A stretch of DNA of 64,000 nucleotides from Bacteroides timonensis (GTDB lineage Bacteria > Bacteroidota > Bacteroidia > Bacteroidales > Bacteroidaceae): positions 1 through 64,000 of the forward strand of contig NZ_CBVI010000031.1 in the NCBI RefSeq assembly GCF_000513195.1, read 5' to 3'. The notes under the pieces are model-generated. The model was given only the letters and a program-made list of their open reading frames with translations, was not told the origin of the DNA and did no database searches. How positions within the stretch are numbered: position 1 is the first letter of the stretch; the number at the start of each line of letters is the position of its first letter. Shown here piece by piece: positions 46,605 through 56,157 of this stretch. The position numbers and the translations under genes are program-made.

Positions 46605-46641
46605 AAAAGCCTCCAACAGTTTTTAACCGTTGAAGGCTTTT
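46605..46641 (-). terminator. secA terminator
   Basis: AAAAGCCTCCAAC (46605-46617) pairs with GTTGAAGGCTTTT (46629-46641) with one mismatch; T-rich on the minus strand. It is 16 nt after the secA stop. Confidence 0.8.
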
Positions 46642-46656
46642 ATTAGTGATCACTTA

Positions 46657-49600
46657 TTACATATTCTTCCCGTGGCAATTCTTGTACTTCTTACCACTTC
46701 CGCAAGGACAAGGATCATTACGTCCTACCGTCTTTTCCGCACGAATCGGTTCACGCTTCACTTGTTCGCGTGTGTCCTGTTGGGCGGCGGCCTGTTGGTT
46801 CGGATCGTTCAGATCTTGTTTCTGTTCGCGGTATTTGCTCATATCCTGCTTCTGTTCGGGAGCGGCCTGCTGAATTTCCTGCGGTTCCTGTACCGGGATT
46901 TGTCCGCGCATCAGGATAGAAACAGTCTGGTTATTGATCTTATCCACCATTGTATCGAACAGGTTTACAGACTCCAGCTTATAAATCAATAACGGGTCTT
47001 TCTGTTCGTAGCTTGCGTTCTGTACAGAGTGCTTCAGTTCATCCAGTTCACGGAGGTTCTCTTTCCATGCCTCGTCGATAACGTGCAGCAGGATAGACTT
47101 TTCAAACGCTTTTACCACTTCCTTACACTCGCTGTCGTAAGCGGCTTTCAGGCTGCAAGAGATGTTGTACATGCGCTTACCGTCCGTGATGGGGATAAGG
47201 ATATTCTCGTACATGTGTCCCTGGGTTTCGTATACCTGCTTGATTACCGGATAAGCAACCTGTGCCATGCGGTCCGTCTTGCGCTTGAACTGTTCCATTG
47301 CTACATTGAAGGCTTCTTCAGCAAGCTTTTCCTTCTTTTCGTTACGGAACTGTTCTTCGTTGAAAGGCACTTCCATGGCAAGAGTCTGCAAGAAGTCCAT
47401 TTTGCAGTTTTCGTAATCGGGAGCTTCAACGGCTGCGGCAACACGGTCCCAGATCATATTTACGATATCCATTCCGATACGTTCACCCATCAAGGCGTGG
47501 CGACGCTTGGTATAGACAACTGTACGTTGCTTATTCATCACGTCATCATATTCCAGCAAACGCTTACGGATACCGAAGTTGTTTTCTTCCACCTTCTTCT
47601 GTGCACGCTCAATGGAGTTGGAGATCATCTTGTGCTCAATCATTTCACCTTCCTTGAAGCCGAGACGGTCCATTACACCGGCGATGCGGTCGGAAGAGAA
47701 CAGACGCATCAGGTCGTCTTCCAGTGACACGAAGAATACGGAAGAACCCGGGTCACCCTGACGTCCGGCACGTCCGCGCAACTGGCGGTCTACACGACGG
47801 GATTCATGGCGTTCGGTACCGATGATGGCCAAACCGCCCGCTGCTTTTACTTCCGGGCTCAGCTTGATGTCCGTACCACGACCGGCCATGTTGGTAGCGA
47901 TGGTTACTGTTCCGCTCAAACCGGCTTTGGCTACGATGTCCGCTTCCTTCTGGTGCAACTTGGCATTCAATACGCTGTGCTCGATCTTGCGCATGGTCAA
48001 CATCTTGCTCAGCATTTCGGAGATTTCTACGGATGTGGTACCCACCAGGACAGGGCGTCCGGCTTGTACCAGCTGTTCGATTTCTTCGATGACTGCTTTA
48101 TATTTCTCGCGTTTCGTCTTGTAAACGCGGTCGTTCATGTCTTTACGGGAAATGGGGCGGTTGGTGGGGATCACCACTACATCCAGTTTGTAGATGTCCC
48201 AAAGTTCGCCTGCTTCCGTTTCGGCGGTACCGGTCATACCCGAGAGTTTGTGGTACATACGGAAGTAATTCTGCAACGTAATGGTGGCGAATGTCTGTGT
48301 GGCAGCTTCCACTTTTACGTTTTCCTTGGCTTCGATGGCCTGGTGCAGACCGTCGGAGTAGCGGCGGCCTTCCATGATACGGCCTGTCTGCTCATCCACA
48401 ATCTTCACTTGACCGTCGATCACAACGTATTCGTCATCTTTCTCGAACATGGTGTAAGCCTTCAGCAACTGGTTGATGGTGTGTACACGTTCGGACTTGA
48501 TGGCATAGTTGGTCATCAGTTCATCTTTCTTCGCCAGACGTTGTTCGTCTGTCAGGCTGGTTTCGTTTTCCAGTTCGGAAAGCTGTGCGGCGATGTCGGG
48601 CAATACGAAGAGGGTAGGGTCTTCCGAGTTACCGGTGATCAGGTCCACACCTTTATCTGTCAGGTCTACACTGTTCAGCTTTTCTTCGATGACGAAGTAC
48701 AACGGGTCGGTAGCTTCGTGCATACGTTTGTTGTTCTGCTCCATGTAGATCTCTTCGGTCTTCAGCATACCTGCCTTGATACCTTGCTCACTCAGATATT
48801 TAATCAATGCCTTGTTTTTGGGCAGTGCCTTGTGGCTGCGGAACAAAGCAAGGAAACCTTCTTCCTGATCTTTCTTGTCGCCGGAAGCAATCAGGCGCTT
48901 GGCATCGGCAAGATACTGGGTAGCCAGTTTCTTCTGTGCTTCCACCAGACGTTCTACGAGCGGACGCAATTGCTCGAACAACTGGTCCTCACCTTTGGGG
49001 ACGGGACCGGAAATAATCAACGGAGTACGGGCATCGTCAATCAATACAGAGTCCACCTCATCGACGATGGCGTAGTTGTGCTGGCGCTGTACGAGGTCTT
49101 TGGGGCTGATGGCCATATTATCACGCAAGTAGTCGAAACCGAATTCGTTGTTCGTACCGAAGGTGATGTCTGCCAGATAAGCCTGACGGCGTGCGTCGGA
49201 GTTGGGCTGATGTCTGTCGATGCAGTCTACACTTAAACCGTGGAACATATAGAGCGGGCCCATCCATTCGGAGTCACGTTTGGCCAGATAGTCATTTACG
49301 GTCACCACATGTACACCGTTTCCGGTCAGTGCGTTGAGGAATACGGGGAGGGTAGCCACCAATGTCTTACCTTCACCCGTTGCCATTTCGGCAATCTTAC
49401 CTTTATGCAATACGACGCCACCGAACAACTGTACATCGTAGTGTACCATGTTCCAGACAATTTCCGTACCGCCTGCTTGCCAGTGGTTTTGCCAGATGGC
49501 TTTGTCGCCTTCAATGCGTACGAAGTCTTTCGTGGCAGCCAGGTGACGGTCGAAGTCGGTAGCCGTGACTACGATTTCTTCATTTTCAGATAAACGTTTG

Positions 49601-49953
49601 GCAGTTTCTTTCACAATGGAGAAAGCTACCGGCAGTACTTCTTCAAGAGCTTTTTCGTAAGTTTCCAGTATGTCCTTTTCTATCTTATCTATCTGCGCGA
49701 AAACTTCTTCACGGTTTTCCAGTTCGATTTCTTCGATACCAGCTTTGAGTTCTTCCACCTTGGCGCGTTGGTCGGCGGCAGAATTGCGGATATATTCTTT
49801 CAGTTCTTCTGTCTTGGCGCGTAAGGCGTCGTTATCGAGTTTGGCAACTTCCGGGTAAGCGGCTTTGATTTTGTCCACCCACGGCTGAATTTCTTTCATG
49901 TCGCGTGTGGATTTGTTGCCGAAAATCGAGCTTAAAAATTCATTAAATCCCAT
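46657..49953 (-). CDS. secA: Preprotein translocase ATPase SecA
   Basis: A 1098-residue SecA, about 200 residues longer than the E. coli protein, as usual in Bacteroidetes. Walker A is MATGEGKT (in [16 protein letters not shown]), the DEAD-like box is [21 protein letters not shown], the second helicase half shows [11 protein letters not shown] and [14 protein letters not shown], and the C-terminus has the zinc-binding SecB/ribosome-binding tail ([16 protein letters not shown]). It drives protein export through SecYEG. Single-gene unit with its own promoter and terminator. Confidence 0.98.
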   Translation of the reverse strand: MGFNEFLSSIFGNKSTRDMKEIQPWVDKIKAAYPEVAKLDNDALRAKTEELKEYIRNSAADQRAKVEELKAGIEEIELENREEVFAQIDKIEKDILETYEKALEEVLPVAFSIVKETAKRLSENEEIVVTATDFDRHLAATKDFVRIEGDKAIWQNHWQAGGTEIVWNMVHYDVQLFGGVVLHKGKIAEMATGEGKTLVATLPVFLNALTGNGVHVVTVNDYLAKRDSEWMGPLYMFHGLSVDCIDRHQPNSDARRQAYLADITFGTNNEFGFDYLRDNMAISPKDLVQRQHNYAIVDEVDSVLIDDARTPLIISGPVPKGEDQLFEQLRPLVERLVEAQKKLATQYLADAKRLIASGDKKDQEEGFLALFRSHKALPKNKALIKYLSEQGIKAGMLKTEEIYMEQNNKRMHEATDPLYFVIEEKLNSVDLTDKGVDLITGNSEDPTLFVLPDIAAQLSELENETSLTDEQRLAKKDELMTNYAIKSERVHTINQLLKAYTMFEKDDEYVVIDGQVKIVDEQTGRIMEGRRYSDGLHQAIEAKENVKVEAATQTFATITLQNYFRMYHKLSGMTGTAETEAGELWDIYKLDVVVIPTNRPISRKDMNDRVYKTKREKYKAVIEEIEQLVQAGRPVLVGTTSVEISEMLSKMLTMRKIEHSVLNAKLHQKEADIVAKAGLSGTVTIATNMAGRGTDIKLSPEVKAAGGLAIIGTERHESRRVDRQLRGRAGRQGDPGSSVFFVSLEDDLMRLFSSDRIAGVMDRLGFKEGEMIEHKMISNSIERAQKKVEENNFGIRKRLLEYDDVMNKQRTVVYTKRRHALMGERIGMDIVNMIWDRVAAAVEAPDYENCKMDFLQTLAMEVPFNEEQFRNEKKEKLAEEAFNVAMEQFKRKTDRMAQVAYPVIKQVYETQGHMYENILIPITDGKRMYNISCSLKAAYDSECKEVVKAFEKSILLHVIDEAWKENLRELDELKHSVQNASYEQKDPLLIYKLESVNLFDTMVDKINNQTVSILMRGQIPVQEPQEIQQAAPEQKQDMSKYREQKQDLNDPNQQAAAQQDTREQVKREPIRAEKTVGRNDPCPCGSGKKYKNCHGKNM

Positions 49954-49997
49954 TTTATATCTATTTTTATTATTATTTACTAAGTTGATTGAGTGCG

Positions 49998-50005
49998 CAA
50001 AGTTA
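49998..50005 (-). promoter_or_regulatory. secA -7 box
   Basis: TAACTTTG on the minus strand (plus 49998-50005) matches TAnnTTTG, about 45 nt upstream of the secA start. No clear -33. Confidence 0.5.
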
Positions 50006-50056
50006 CTGATTTTTATACAGATTACACATTTTTGCGCTGTTTATTTGATGCGGACT

Positions 50057-50171
50057 TTCACCACAGAGGGCATAGAGTTTCACTGAGTTTTCTTTCTTCA
50101 ATTAATGAAGGAAGTCTATTGGTCATTAGAGGTATAAAAACTCTGTGAAACTCTGTGTGCTCTGTGGTGAA
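50057..50171. repeat. CACCACAGAG inverted repeat element (copy 2)
   Basis: TTCACCACAGAGGGCATAGAG on the left faces CTCTGTGTGCTCTGTGGTGAA on the right; inside are further paired GTTTCAC/GTGAAAC words. The ends are the same as those of the element at 36726-36807, the centre differs. It abuts the 3' end of the phosphatase-like gene. Confidence 0.75.
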
Positions 50172-50177
50172 TAAACC

Positions 50178-51746
50178 TCAGAAATTCAGTGGAGTCTCTG
50201 TGCAAGCATTCGGAGCGCGGATGCGCATCACACTTGACAGGGTGGGGGCAACGCGGGTAATATTGACGGGAACCCGGATTGTTTCGGGCTTCACTCCACC
50301 GCCCAGGAAGATGAGCGGGGCAGGAATATTGGCATGACGTACCACGCGGTTATCGGTGGCATTTTCTTCCACGATAGTCCAGCCGGGCAATACGTCTATC
50401 AGTAAGTCGCCCGAACGTTTGCGATGAAAGCTGTTCCGGGCAAGTTCTATCTGGGGCGACCAGGGACCCAGCAGCAGGCGGTGGGCTGAATACGCCTCGT
50501 TCACTCCGCTGAATTGTATCAGGAAGTCAGCGGACTTGTCTTGAATTTCCGCCAGATTCAGCTGCTTGTTCTCTATTAATTTATGGTTGAGGTAAATTTG
50601 CTGGTTGTGATAAGTCTCTACGTACTGTCCTTCGCCATACGTGGCCATGAGATACATGTTCAGCAGGGTGGCGCAGCGATTCAGGTAGAATTCCCCGCCG
50701 GGGATGCGGTACAGGCCGAGATCGGGAGCTTCCGGATCGGCATAGCCCGTAGAGGTGATGCAGAAGAGGACGTTGTGCAGACCTACTTTGCGGTCGATGA
50801 GGTCGAGCAGTGCGGCAATGCTGCGGTCGAGGCGTACATACGTGTCCTGCATTTCCATGGCACATTCCTGTGTACTCTTGTGGTTGTAGTTTCCGGCGTA
50901 ATAGGTCAGTGCCAGCAGGTCGGGTATCTCATCTTTGGCGATGGTGCTCTTTTCCAGAAGTTCTTCTGTCAGCAAGTTCACTTCGTCGTTGATGAACGGG
51001 CTGGTGAGCAGTCGGCGGAATTTATTGCGTCGTTCGCTGTCGAACTTATATTTGAAGGGCTGGTCCCGCCATTCGGGAAGGAATGTATATTTGTTAATGG
51101 GGTATGTCGGTTCCCATACCATGTCGCGGATGCGGAAGTCGGGTGATTTCCGTTCGTTGTATTGGCTTACCCACCACGGGAACTCGCTGTAATATGTAGT
51201 GCTGCACCATTTGCCTGTATTCTCGTTCAGCCAGAAAGCACCGTTTCCGGTATGTCCGGCAGCCAGTACGGCCGCGTCGCGCGAGGGGGCGATGGCATAC
51301 ACCAGGCCTTTGTTGCGGGTGGCTACTTTCAGTTCGTCGGCGATGGTAGAGGTCAGTAATTGGGAGGGAGAAGAGTTTTCGTCGGTGAAGTTGCCCATAA
51401 ATGCGCCATCGTCCACGCAATTCACGGGGCGCAGGGTGCTTGCATCCATCCAGTACTGGGATATGATGCCGTTCATCGAAGGTGTCGTGCCGCTGTAGAT
51501 GGCAGCGATGGCAGAAGCGCGGTCTGTTCCGTTGAAAGGGAATTCGGTCTGGTAGAACACTTTCCCTTCGCGCATCAGTCTTTTGAAACCTTTCTCTCCG
51601 TAGAGGGTTGAGAATGCTTCCATATAGTCGGTGCGCAGTTGGTCAATCGTCAGCGTAACCACTAATTTTGGTGTGGCAGGCAGCGGTTGTGCTTGCAGAC
51701 CGGTGAAAGTAAGTGCGAGTATGGAAGTAATCAGTCCCTTTTTCAT
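50178..51746 (-). CDS. Degenerate alkaline-phosphatase-superfamily protein
   Basis: A 522-residue exported protein (signal peptide 1-19) with the overall PafA-type alkaline phosphatase fold: PKLVVTLTIDQLRTDY (metal-site Asp35 kept), AIYSGTTPSMNGIISQYW, and a C-terminal PLIFLGGGVKPE strand. However, the usual active-site positions are changed: the nucleophile TGPGHAS motif reads NGTDRAS (72-78), the SxKDRGA Lys/Arg pair reads APSRDAA, the DxxGH ligands read TYYAGNYNH (281-289, Asp lost), and the TADH ligands read CITSTGYAD (329-337). So it is probably catalytically inactive or altered. Directly follows DUF4105 with no gap. Confidence 0.75.
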   Translation of the reverse strand: MKKGLITSILALTFTGLQAQPLPATPKLVVTLTIDQLRTDYMEAFSTLYGEKGFKRLMREGKVFYQTEFPFNGTDRASAIAAIYSGTTPSMNGIISQYWMDASTLRPVNCVDDGAFMGNFTDENSSPSQLLTSTIADELKVATRNKGLVYAIAPSRDAAVLAAGHTGNGAFWLNENTGKWCSTTYYSEFPWWVSQYNERKSPDFRIRDMVWEPTYPINKYTFLPEWRDQPFKYKFDSERRNKFRRLLTSPFINDEVNLLTEELLEKSTIAKDEIPDLLALTYYAGNYNHKSTQECAMEMQDTYVRLDRSIAALLDLIDRKVGLHNVLFCITSTGYADPEAPDLGLYRIPGGEFYLNRCATLLNMYLMATYGEGQYVETYHNQQIYLNHKLIENKQLNLAEIQDKSADFLIQFSGVNEAYSAHRLLLGPWSPQIELARNSFHRKRSGDLLIDVLPGWTIVEENATDNRVVRHANIPAPLIFLGGGVKPETIRVPVNITRVAPTLSSVMRIRAPNACTETPLNF

Positions 51747-52964
51747 TTATCTCTTTTTCAATGTCAAAATAAGATTGCTTGCTGAACGTACCAGCAAACA
51801 AAGTGCCAAAGGTAATACAGCTAAGTCAATTCTTTGCGGTATTATCGCCCAAAGCAGTATAAAAAGTGTTAAAACAACGCAATTCGTCCTCATGTACCGG
51901 CTTTTCTGCCGTTTTCTCACCTTATTTATCATCCACGGGAGGCAAAATAAGTGCAGGGGATGGAATACGAACAGCAGGTAATTGGGGCTTACTGCGGGGT
52001 GTTGGGAGATCAGGGTGAGGAAGGCGAGGATGCACCCGGCTATTCCGGCACAGAAGAACAGGATTAGGTCGAGTCCCCAGAGAGTTTTCCCTCGGCGGAT
52101 GCCGTAGATGGTAGCGGCTGCCACCAGCACAAACAGCAGCAGGGCCGATTGCATCGGGGTGATTCCTCCGGAGCGGTGGTCGGCATCAGTCAGTCCGGTT
52201 GCCACTATTTTTTCTTCGGAGGATACGAGGGGACGTGCCTGACCTTCGTTGTCTACGATCCGGGCTGTGCGGAAGAAGTCCTGCACATAGAAGGGGACGA
52301 ACATCATCAGTCTTCGGTTGATGGGTTGGTCGGCTTTGCTGCCCATGCATAGGTCCATGCCGAAGCGTGACCACGGATGACCTTCACTATATTTATGCAG
52401 CAAATCGCGGAAAGTGACTCCCGTGTCGGTATCGGTCATATTGTCAGCATACTGCAAGGTACCGTCGATGGCGGCCTCTATCTGGTCGCGCGGACGGGTG
52501 GCGCAGTTGTCGTAGAAGAAGTTATAGCGATATATGCGGTTTTCGGGCCGGTAGTTTTCCTGAAGCAGGTTGAAGAGGTGTTCTTTTTCTGCTTGGGTGA
52601 GGTTCAGGGTCTGTTGCCAGACGTCCCGTCCCAGATAGTTGTACTCGGAGGCGAAGTGCTCGTAATTGGTTACGCCCAGTTGATAGTCCGTCTCTCCCAG
52701 GGCGAAGCGGAAGATGAAGTTGGGGGCGTTGAAATTGAACATACCGTAGTTGAAGACAGCGTCAATGCCCCGGGTGAAGTTTTCGTAACGGATGGCGGTG
52801 TGGCCGAACAGGGAATAGATTTCCCCACCCGAGGCGCAGGTCAGCAGGCTGATGCGGATAGAGTCGGGGGTAGCCTCTTGCGGCGTTTGCGGCTGGGCGG
52901 AGGCCGTGGACGGGCAGAGGAGGCAGAGGAGGAAATATATGAGAATGAGTAAGTTTCTTTTCAT
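51747..52964 (-). CDS. DUF4105 membrane protein
   Basis: A 405-residue protein: signal peptide (1-23), a DUF4105 domain (about 30-280; typical SLLTCASGGEIYSLFGHTAIRYEN and YNFFYDNCATRPRDQIE with conserved His and Cys), and four C-terminal membrane helices. The Cys-His pattern hints at a papain-like/NlpC-like hydrolase, but the function is unproven. Its stop codon is directly followed by the start of the phosphatase-like gene, so the two are translated from one mRNA. Confidence 0.85.
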   Translation of the reverse strand: MKRNLLILIYFLLCLLCPSTASAQPQTPQEATPDSIRISLLTCASGGEIYSLFGHTAIRYENFTRGIDAVFNYGMFNFNAPNFIFRFALGETDYQLGVTNYEHFASEYNYLGRDVWQQTLNLTQAEKEHLFNLLQENYRPENRIYRYNFFYDNCATRPRDQIEAAIDGTLQYADNMTDTDTGVTFRDLLHKYSEGHPWSRFGMDLCMGSKADQPINRRLMMFVPFYVQDFFRTARIVDNEGQARPLVSSEEKIVATGLTDADHRSGGITPMQSALLLFVLVAAATIYGIRRGKTLWGLDLILFFCAGIAGCILAFLTLISQHPAVSPNYLLFVFHPLHLFCLPWMINKVRKRQKSRYMRTNCVVLTLFILLWAIIPQRIDLAVLPLALCLLVRSASNLILTLKKR

Positions 52965-52968
52965 GCTG

Positions 52969-52976
52969 CAAAGTTA
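52969..52976 (-). promoter_or_regulatory. -7 box of DUF4105 operon, leaderless arrangement
   Basis: TAACTTTG on the minus strand (plus 52969-52976) ends 4 nt before the ATG at 52964, so the transcript would start at or near the start codon. The box overlaps the stop codon of the upstream PIN toxin gene. Confidence 0.45.
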
Positions 52977-53372
52977 TAAACTTGAAAATTCTGAATAGGT
53001 GAGAATACGAGTCTGTAAATGAGTCTCTAAGACTAATAAGTCTTTGTCTCCGGTCAGAATATAGTCAGCGTGTACTGTTTCGGCTAAAGATAGTAGGTAT
53101 AAATCTTTTGCATCTCTGATAGGTGATTGGGCTTTGGTCTTTATCGATACAAAATGGCAATATACATCCATTATTTTTAAAGTGTCCCAAATGTCTTGTT
53201 CGAATATGTATTTACGTATTTTCCCTCGCTGAGATACATCTTTAAATTCTTGTATCAATTCATCACACACATATACTGTAATATCAGGATTAGTCAGTAA
53301 CTTTTTTAATAAGGATGACCTTTTGCCTATTAAAAAAGAAATCCAAAGATTGGTGTCGACAATTATTTTCAT
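52974..53372 (-). CDS. PIN-domain toxin
   Basis: A 132-residue PIN-fold nuclease of the putative toxin group (COG1569-like). The acidic metal-binding residues are in place: D6 in IIVDTNLW, E42 in ELIQEF, D90 in RDAKDLY and D109 in LTGDKDL. It would cleave RNA when freed from its antitoxin. Start overlaps the antitoxin stop by 4 nt (ATGA), the classic toxin-antitoxin arrangement. Confidence 0.88.
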   Translation of the reverse strand: MKIIVDTNLWISFLIGKRSSLLKKLLTNPDITVYVCDELIQEFKDVSQRGKIRKYIFEQDIWDTLKIMDVYCHFVSIKTKAQSPIRDAKDLYLLSLAETVHADYILTGDKDLLVLETHLQTRILTYSEFSSL

Positions 53373-53572
53373 TTACGGTATCTTACAGCATTTATCTCTT
53401 CCATAATATCTTCATCAGACAATTGAACTTTAGTGGGACGTTTTGATATGTAGTTTTTCAATAAACTTTCTTTGGTTTCAATAGACCATCCCATTTTTTT
53501 TGCCAATTCCTTAAAGAATTTCATGTCTGCTTTCGGAATGTTAAGATAAACACTTTGTATTGTAGTTTCCAT
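53369..53572 (-). CDS. Antitoxin of the PIN toxin, 67 aa
   Basis: The start at 53572 is chosen because AGAAGGAT lies just before this ATG; an upstream in-frame ATG would add 18 unlike residues. The 67-residue protein has an N-terminal beta strand (TIQSVYLNIPK), an alpha-helical FFKELAKKMGW segment and a C-terminal helix, as in small ribbon-helix-type antitoxins. It would neutralise the nuclease encoded next and repress the pair. Confidence 0.75.
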   Translation of the reverse strand: METTIQSVYLNIPKADMKFFKELAKKMGWSIETKESLLKNYISKRPTKVQLSDEDIMEEINAVRYRK

Positions 53573-53749
53573 ATCCTTCTGCTTTTTAGTTTTCACAAAA
53601 GTACATGTTTTTAAGTTAGAACGCAATGAAAAGATAGTTAATTCTTAGCGTAATCTATCTCTCTACACGGCTTTCTTTAGTAAAGATCAACCACTCACAC
53701 TGAAAATCCTACAAAATATCGTCATTTAAAAATGATTAACGTAAGGAAA

Positions 53750-53780
53750 TTGCATATTTATTAACAGTTGGCTACATTTG
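53750..53780 (+). promoter_or_regulatory. Promoter of the island's first gene
   Basis: TTG (53750-53752), 20-bp spacer, TACATTTG (53773-53780). The leader is about 125 nt and holds a GGGG-GCA-CCCC mini-hairpin near 53817-53828. Confidence 0.6.
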
Positions 53781-53911
53781 CAACACTCTCTTCTCATGCA
53801 AGCTATAAGAACGATTGGGGGCACCCCTATGCTGATGAGTATTTGGAGAAAGGCAGAACTATTGATTATTAACCTGTTAAAACAAAATGAAGAGCCTCAA
53901 AATCGTATCTT

Positions 53912-55483
53912 ATGTTTACTCCTTTGACCATCGCCATCTTCAGTGGTGCATTGTCCCCTTCCAGTCTGGAGGGGCAGCATTACATTTCTGCACGGCTTCA
54001 GCAAGCCACGTGGAAACTGAAAGATGTGTCGGGGGAGTCGGGCGAGTTGACGGGGCGATTGAGGGAAATATTATCCGATTGGCACGTTGACCTGCCTTAC
54101 CCTTCTTTTGATTTCCTACCGTCGGCATCCCATTTCCCGGATTTCAATGCCACTGCTGCCCTCTGCCGCTTGAGGGTGGAAGAGATGGAGTATACCCTGA
54201 ATGTACTTTATTGCGAGGAGCAATCTACTGTCCGCTATCTTTTTTACAGTACCCTTCTTCGTGTCGAGGCCCAGTGGTTGAAATTGTTGCTGAAAGAGAA
54301 AATCAGCCAGTTGCGTTCCGACACTGATGCACGTCTGCTGCTGTGCGAAGTGCTCGAAGAGGTGTATAACACCGGGGTGTTGGTGGACGAAGCCTCTCGC
54401 AGAGGGTTTTCGGCTGAGTTGTGCGGACAGTTGAAGGGGGCATTGGCTTCACTATATCTGGAACTGACTATAAATTTCGGGCATTTGTTGCAGCGTGCTG
54501 ATTATATGGGTTATCGGTATCTGTTCAACGATGCCCGTTACTTTCATCCTGTCCACGAGTGCGAGGTACTGAAGTATGATATTCTGCAAGCCGGAAATCA
54601 GGTGAAGCGTTTGGTCAGTATGGATATCACCGAAAGGTGTGAGTCAGATGCTATGCAACTTTATGACGATTTGGTGACACTGCTTGCCAGGATCAAGTTA
54701 TATTCGTATACCGAAGCCTGTCTGTGGCAGGGTGTTGTAGCGCTTGAGAATTTCCTTTTCCTTCTTCTCAGCCGTTGCCGGTCCGATGATAAGATTCCTT
54801 ACAGTCAGCTTGTTGACGAGCAATGGATGAGGACTCGCCTGAACGACCTGTGCAACGATCAGTATGCCGGTCATTTGCATTACAACGAAGGCCGGGGTGC
54901 CTCGCAGTGGACCCTCAGAAAGCTGAATGAACCCTGCCTGGGATTCCTGAGTCCGCTTGTTGCGTATGAGGCGAGCCTTCCCCGCATGCTGCGCGGCTAT
55001 CTGCAGAGCAGACGGGAGCTTTACGATCAGAACTATTCGCGTCCTTTCATTTCCATTTTGCCCGATGAGAAGCTTTCCATCCCGCTTTCGCGTCCGCTGG
55101 CGGTCCAGTTGCCCGATATGGGTGAAGTACATACGCTTCTGGCATTTCTGCACAAAGCGCCAGGCACCAGAGGGGTATGCCTGATGAGTCCCGAACATGT
55201 TCAGTGGCTGGAAGATGATTTCCTGTCTTTTTTGCAGAGCGGTCAGATTTCGCTGGCTCACAAGAACAGGGTGAAAATCCTGAAAGGGTATGTAGAGGTG
55301 CTTTACGGCCTTTTCTTTTATTACCAAAAGCACAGGGGTGGCGATAAGAAGAATTATGCGATTTTCCTTGTCTCAATGCTGGATGTGGATGCACAGCCCG
55401 AAAATCTGGTGAGTAACTATAAAAGGTATATAGAAGCCTACGAAGCATTTGTCAGTAAAGAGAATCTTCGCCTCATTTCCTGA
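53912..55483 (+). CDS. Hypothetical protein, 523 aa
   Basis: A mainly alpha-helical 523-residue cytoplasmic protein that I do not recognise. It is Leu/Arg/Glu-rich, without signal or membrane segments. A conserved-looking central part reads YLFNDARYFHPVHECEVLKYDI and the C-terminus ends with a KKNYAIFLVSMLDVDAQPENLVSNYKRYIEAY-type helical segment (positions about 475-513). It has its own promoter and a strong terminator, so it is a single-gene unit at the edge of the accessory island. Base composition is clearly more GC-rich than the TA genes before it. It might be a regulator or a partner of the downstream replication-like genes; no evidence decides. Confidence 0.7.
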   Translation: MFTPLTIAIFSGALSPSSLEGQHYISARLQQATWKLKDVSGESGELTGRLREILSDWHVDLPYPSFDFLPSASHFPDFNATAALCRLRVEEMEYTLNVLYCEEQSTVRYLFYSTLLRVEAQWLKLLLKEKISQLRSDTDARLLLCEVLEEVYNTGVLVDEASRRGFSAELCGQLKGALASLYLELTINFGHLLQRADYMGYRYLFNDARYFHPVHECEVLKYDILQAGNQVKRLVSMDITERCESDAMQLYDDLVTLLARIKLYSYTEACLWQGVVALENFLFLLLSRCRSDDKIPYSQLVDEQWMRTRLNDLCNDQYAGHLHYNEGRGASQWTLRKLNEPCLGFLSPLVAYEASLPRMLRGYLQSRRELYDQNYSRPFISILPDEKLSIPLSRPLAVQLPDMGEVHTLLAFLHKAPGTRGVCLMSPEHVQWLEDDFLSFLQSGQISLAHKNRVKILKGYVEVLYGLFFYYQKHRGGDKKNYAIFLVSMLDVDAQPENLVSNYKRYIEAYEAFVSKENLRLIS

Positions 55484-55488
55484 CGAGT

Positions 55489-55523
55489 CGTTGACGAAAT
55501 CAGATCGTCAACGATTTTTTTTT
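55489..55523 (+). terminator. Terminator of the 523-aa gene
   Basis: CGTTGACGA (55489-55497), 7-nt loop, TCGTCAACG (55505-55513), then a run of T residues. Confidence 0.9.
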
Positions 55524-55592
55524 ATCACAAAGTAACACGGGGGGAGTTCATTCAAAACCGGAAAGTAATAAGTTAAATGCTAATTTAATGTA

Positions 55593-56008
55593 CTTTCTTT
55601 TGCCTTGATGCAAAAGAAAGATACCAAATAAAAAATCAAGGCTGCACTTCCGGAGCTACTCCGGTAGTATTTTCAGCTAAAGGGCAGGAACTGGCTACGC
55701 TCAAACAGACTGCCCTTCTTAACGCTGAAAACACTACCTTCGCTTAATGCCCCTACAGTGAGGCCGGGAGACCATGTGGGTGAGAGTGCCGGATGTAATA
55801 ATGCGCAGCCGCTTCCACAGCGCAGCTCTCGGGCATAGGCGTAGGTGGGTAAGCGGAGGTGCTGTCAGTCACAGGTAAGGGGCGATTGTCTGAGCGTAGC
55901 GAGTTCGAGCCCCGGCTGTGCATGGCAGTATCGGAGTAGCACCGAAGACTCAGCCCGGGTCCTTTCTTTTTGATACTTTTTCTTTCGGACAAGCGAAAGA
56001 AAAAGTAT
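55593..56008. repeat. Structured repeat bounded by two hairpins
   Basis: The block opens with CTTTCTTTTGC-CTTGAT-GCAAAAGAAAG (55593-55620) and closes with a 15-bp stem ATACTTTTTCTTTCG/CGAAAGAAAAAGTAT (55973-56008). Inside, GTAGTATTTTCAGC...AAAGGGCAG faces CTGCCCTT...GCTGAAAACACTAC (about 55667-55736), followed by GC-rich sequence with the word GTTCGAGCCCCGGCTG. There is no credible gene. It may be a multi-copy element or a structured RNA; it fills the gap 55524-56157. Confidence 0.55.
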
Positions 56009-56157
56009 AAGATAAATTCCCATTTAACTCATAACCCGACAGTTTTGAATGAATTTCCCGACAGCTTACTCTATTCTTAACTCTGACGATCTATCTCGTC
56101 AAGCTCACGTCATTTCAAACTCTTTTTCCTTTGCCACCGAATCAAAGGAAAAAGAAT

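Noticed and set aside
47806..49236. 476-aa open frame antisense to secA
   Set aside because: Lies entirely inside secA on the other strand and shows no domain; shadow frame.
53887..54090. 67-aa frame starting just before the 523-aa gene
   Set aside because: Runs in another frame through the start of the 523-aa gene; could at most be a leader peptide, no evidence for it.
55840..55935. tRNA-like word GTTCGAGCCCCGG in the structured block
   Set aside because: No acceptor stem or anticodon arm can be built around it; not a tRNA.
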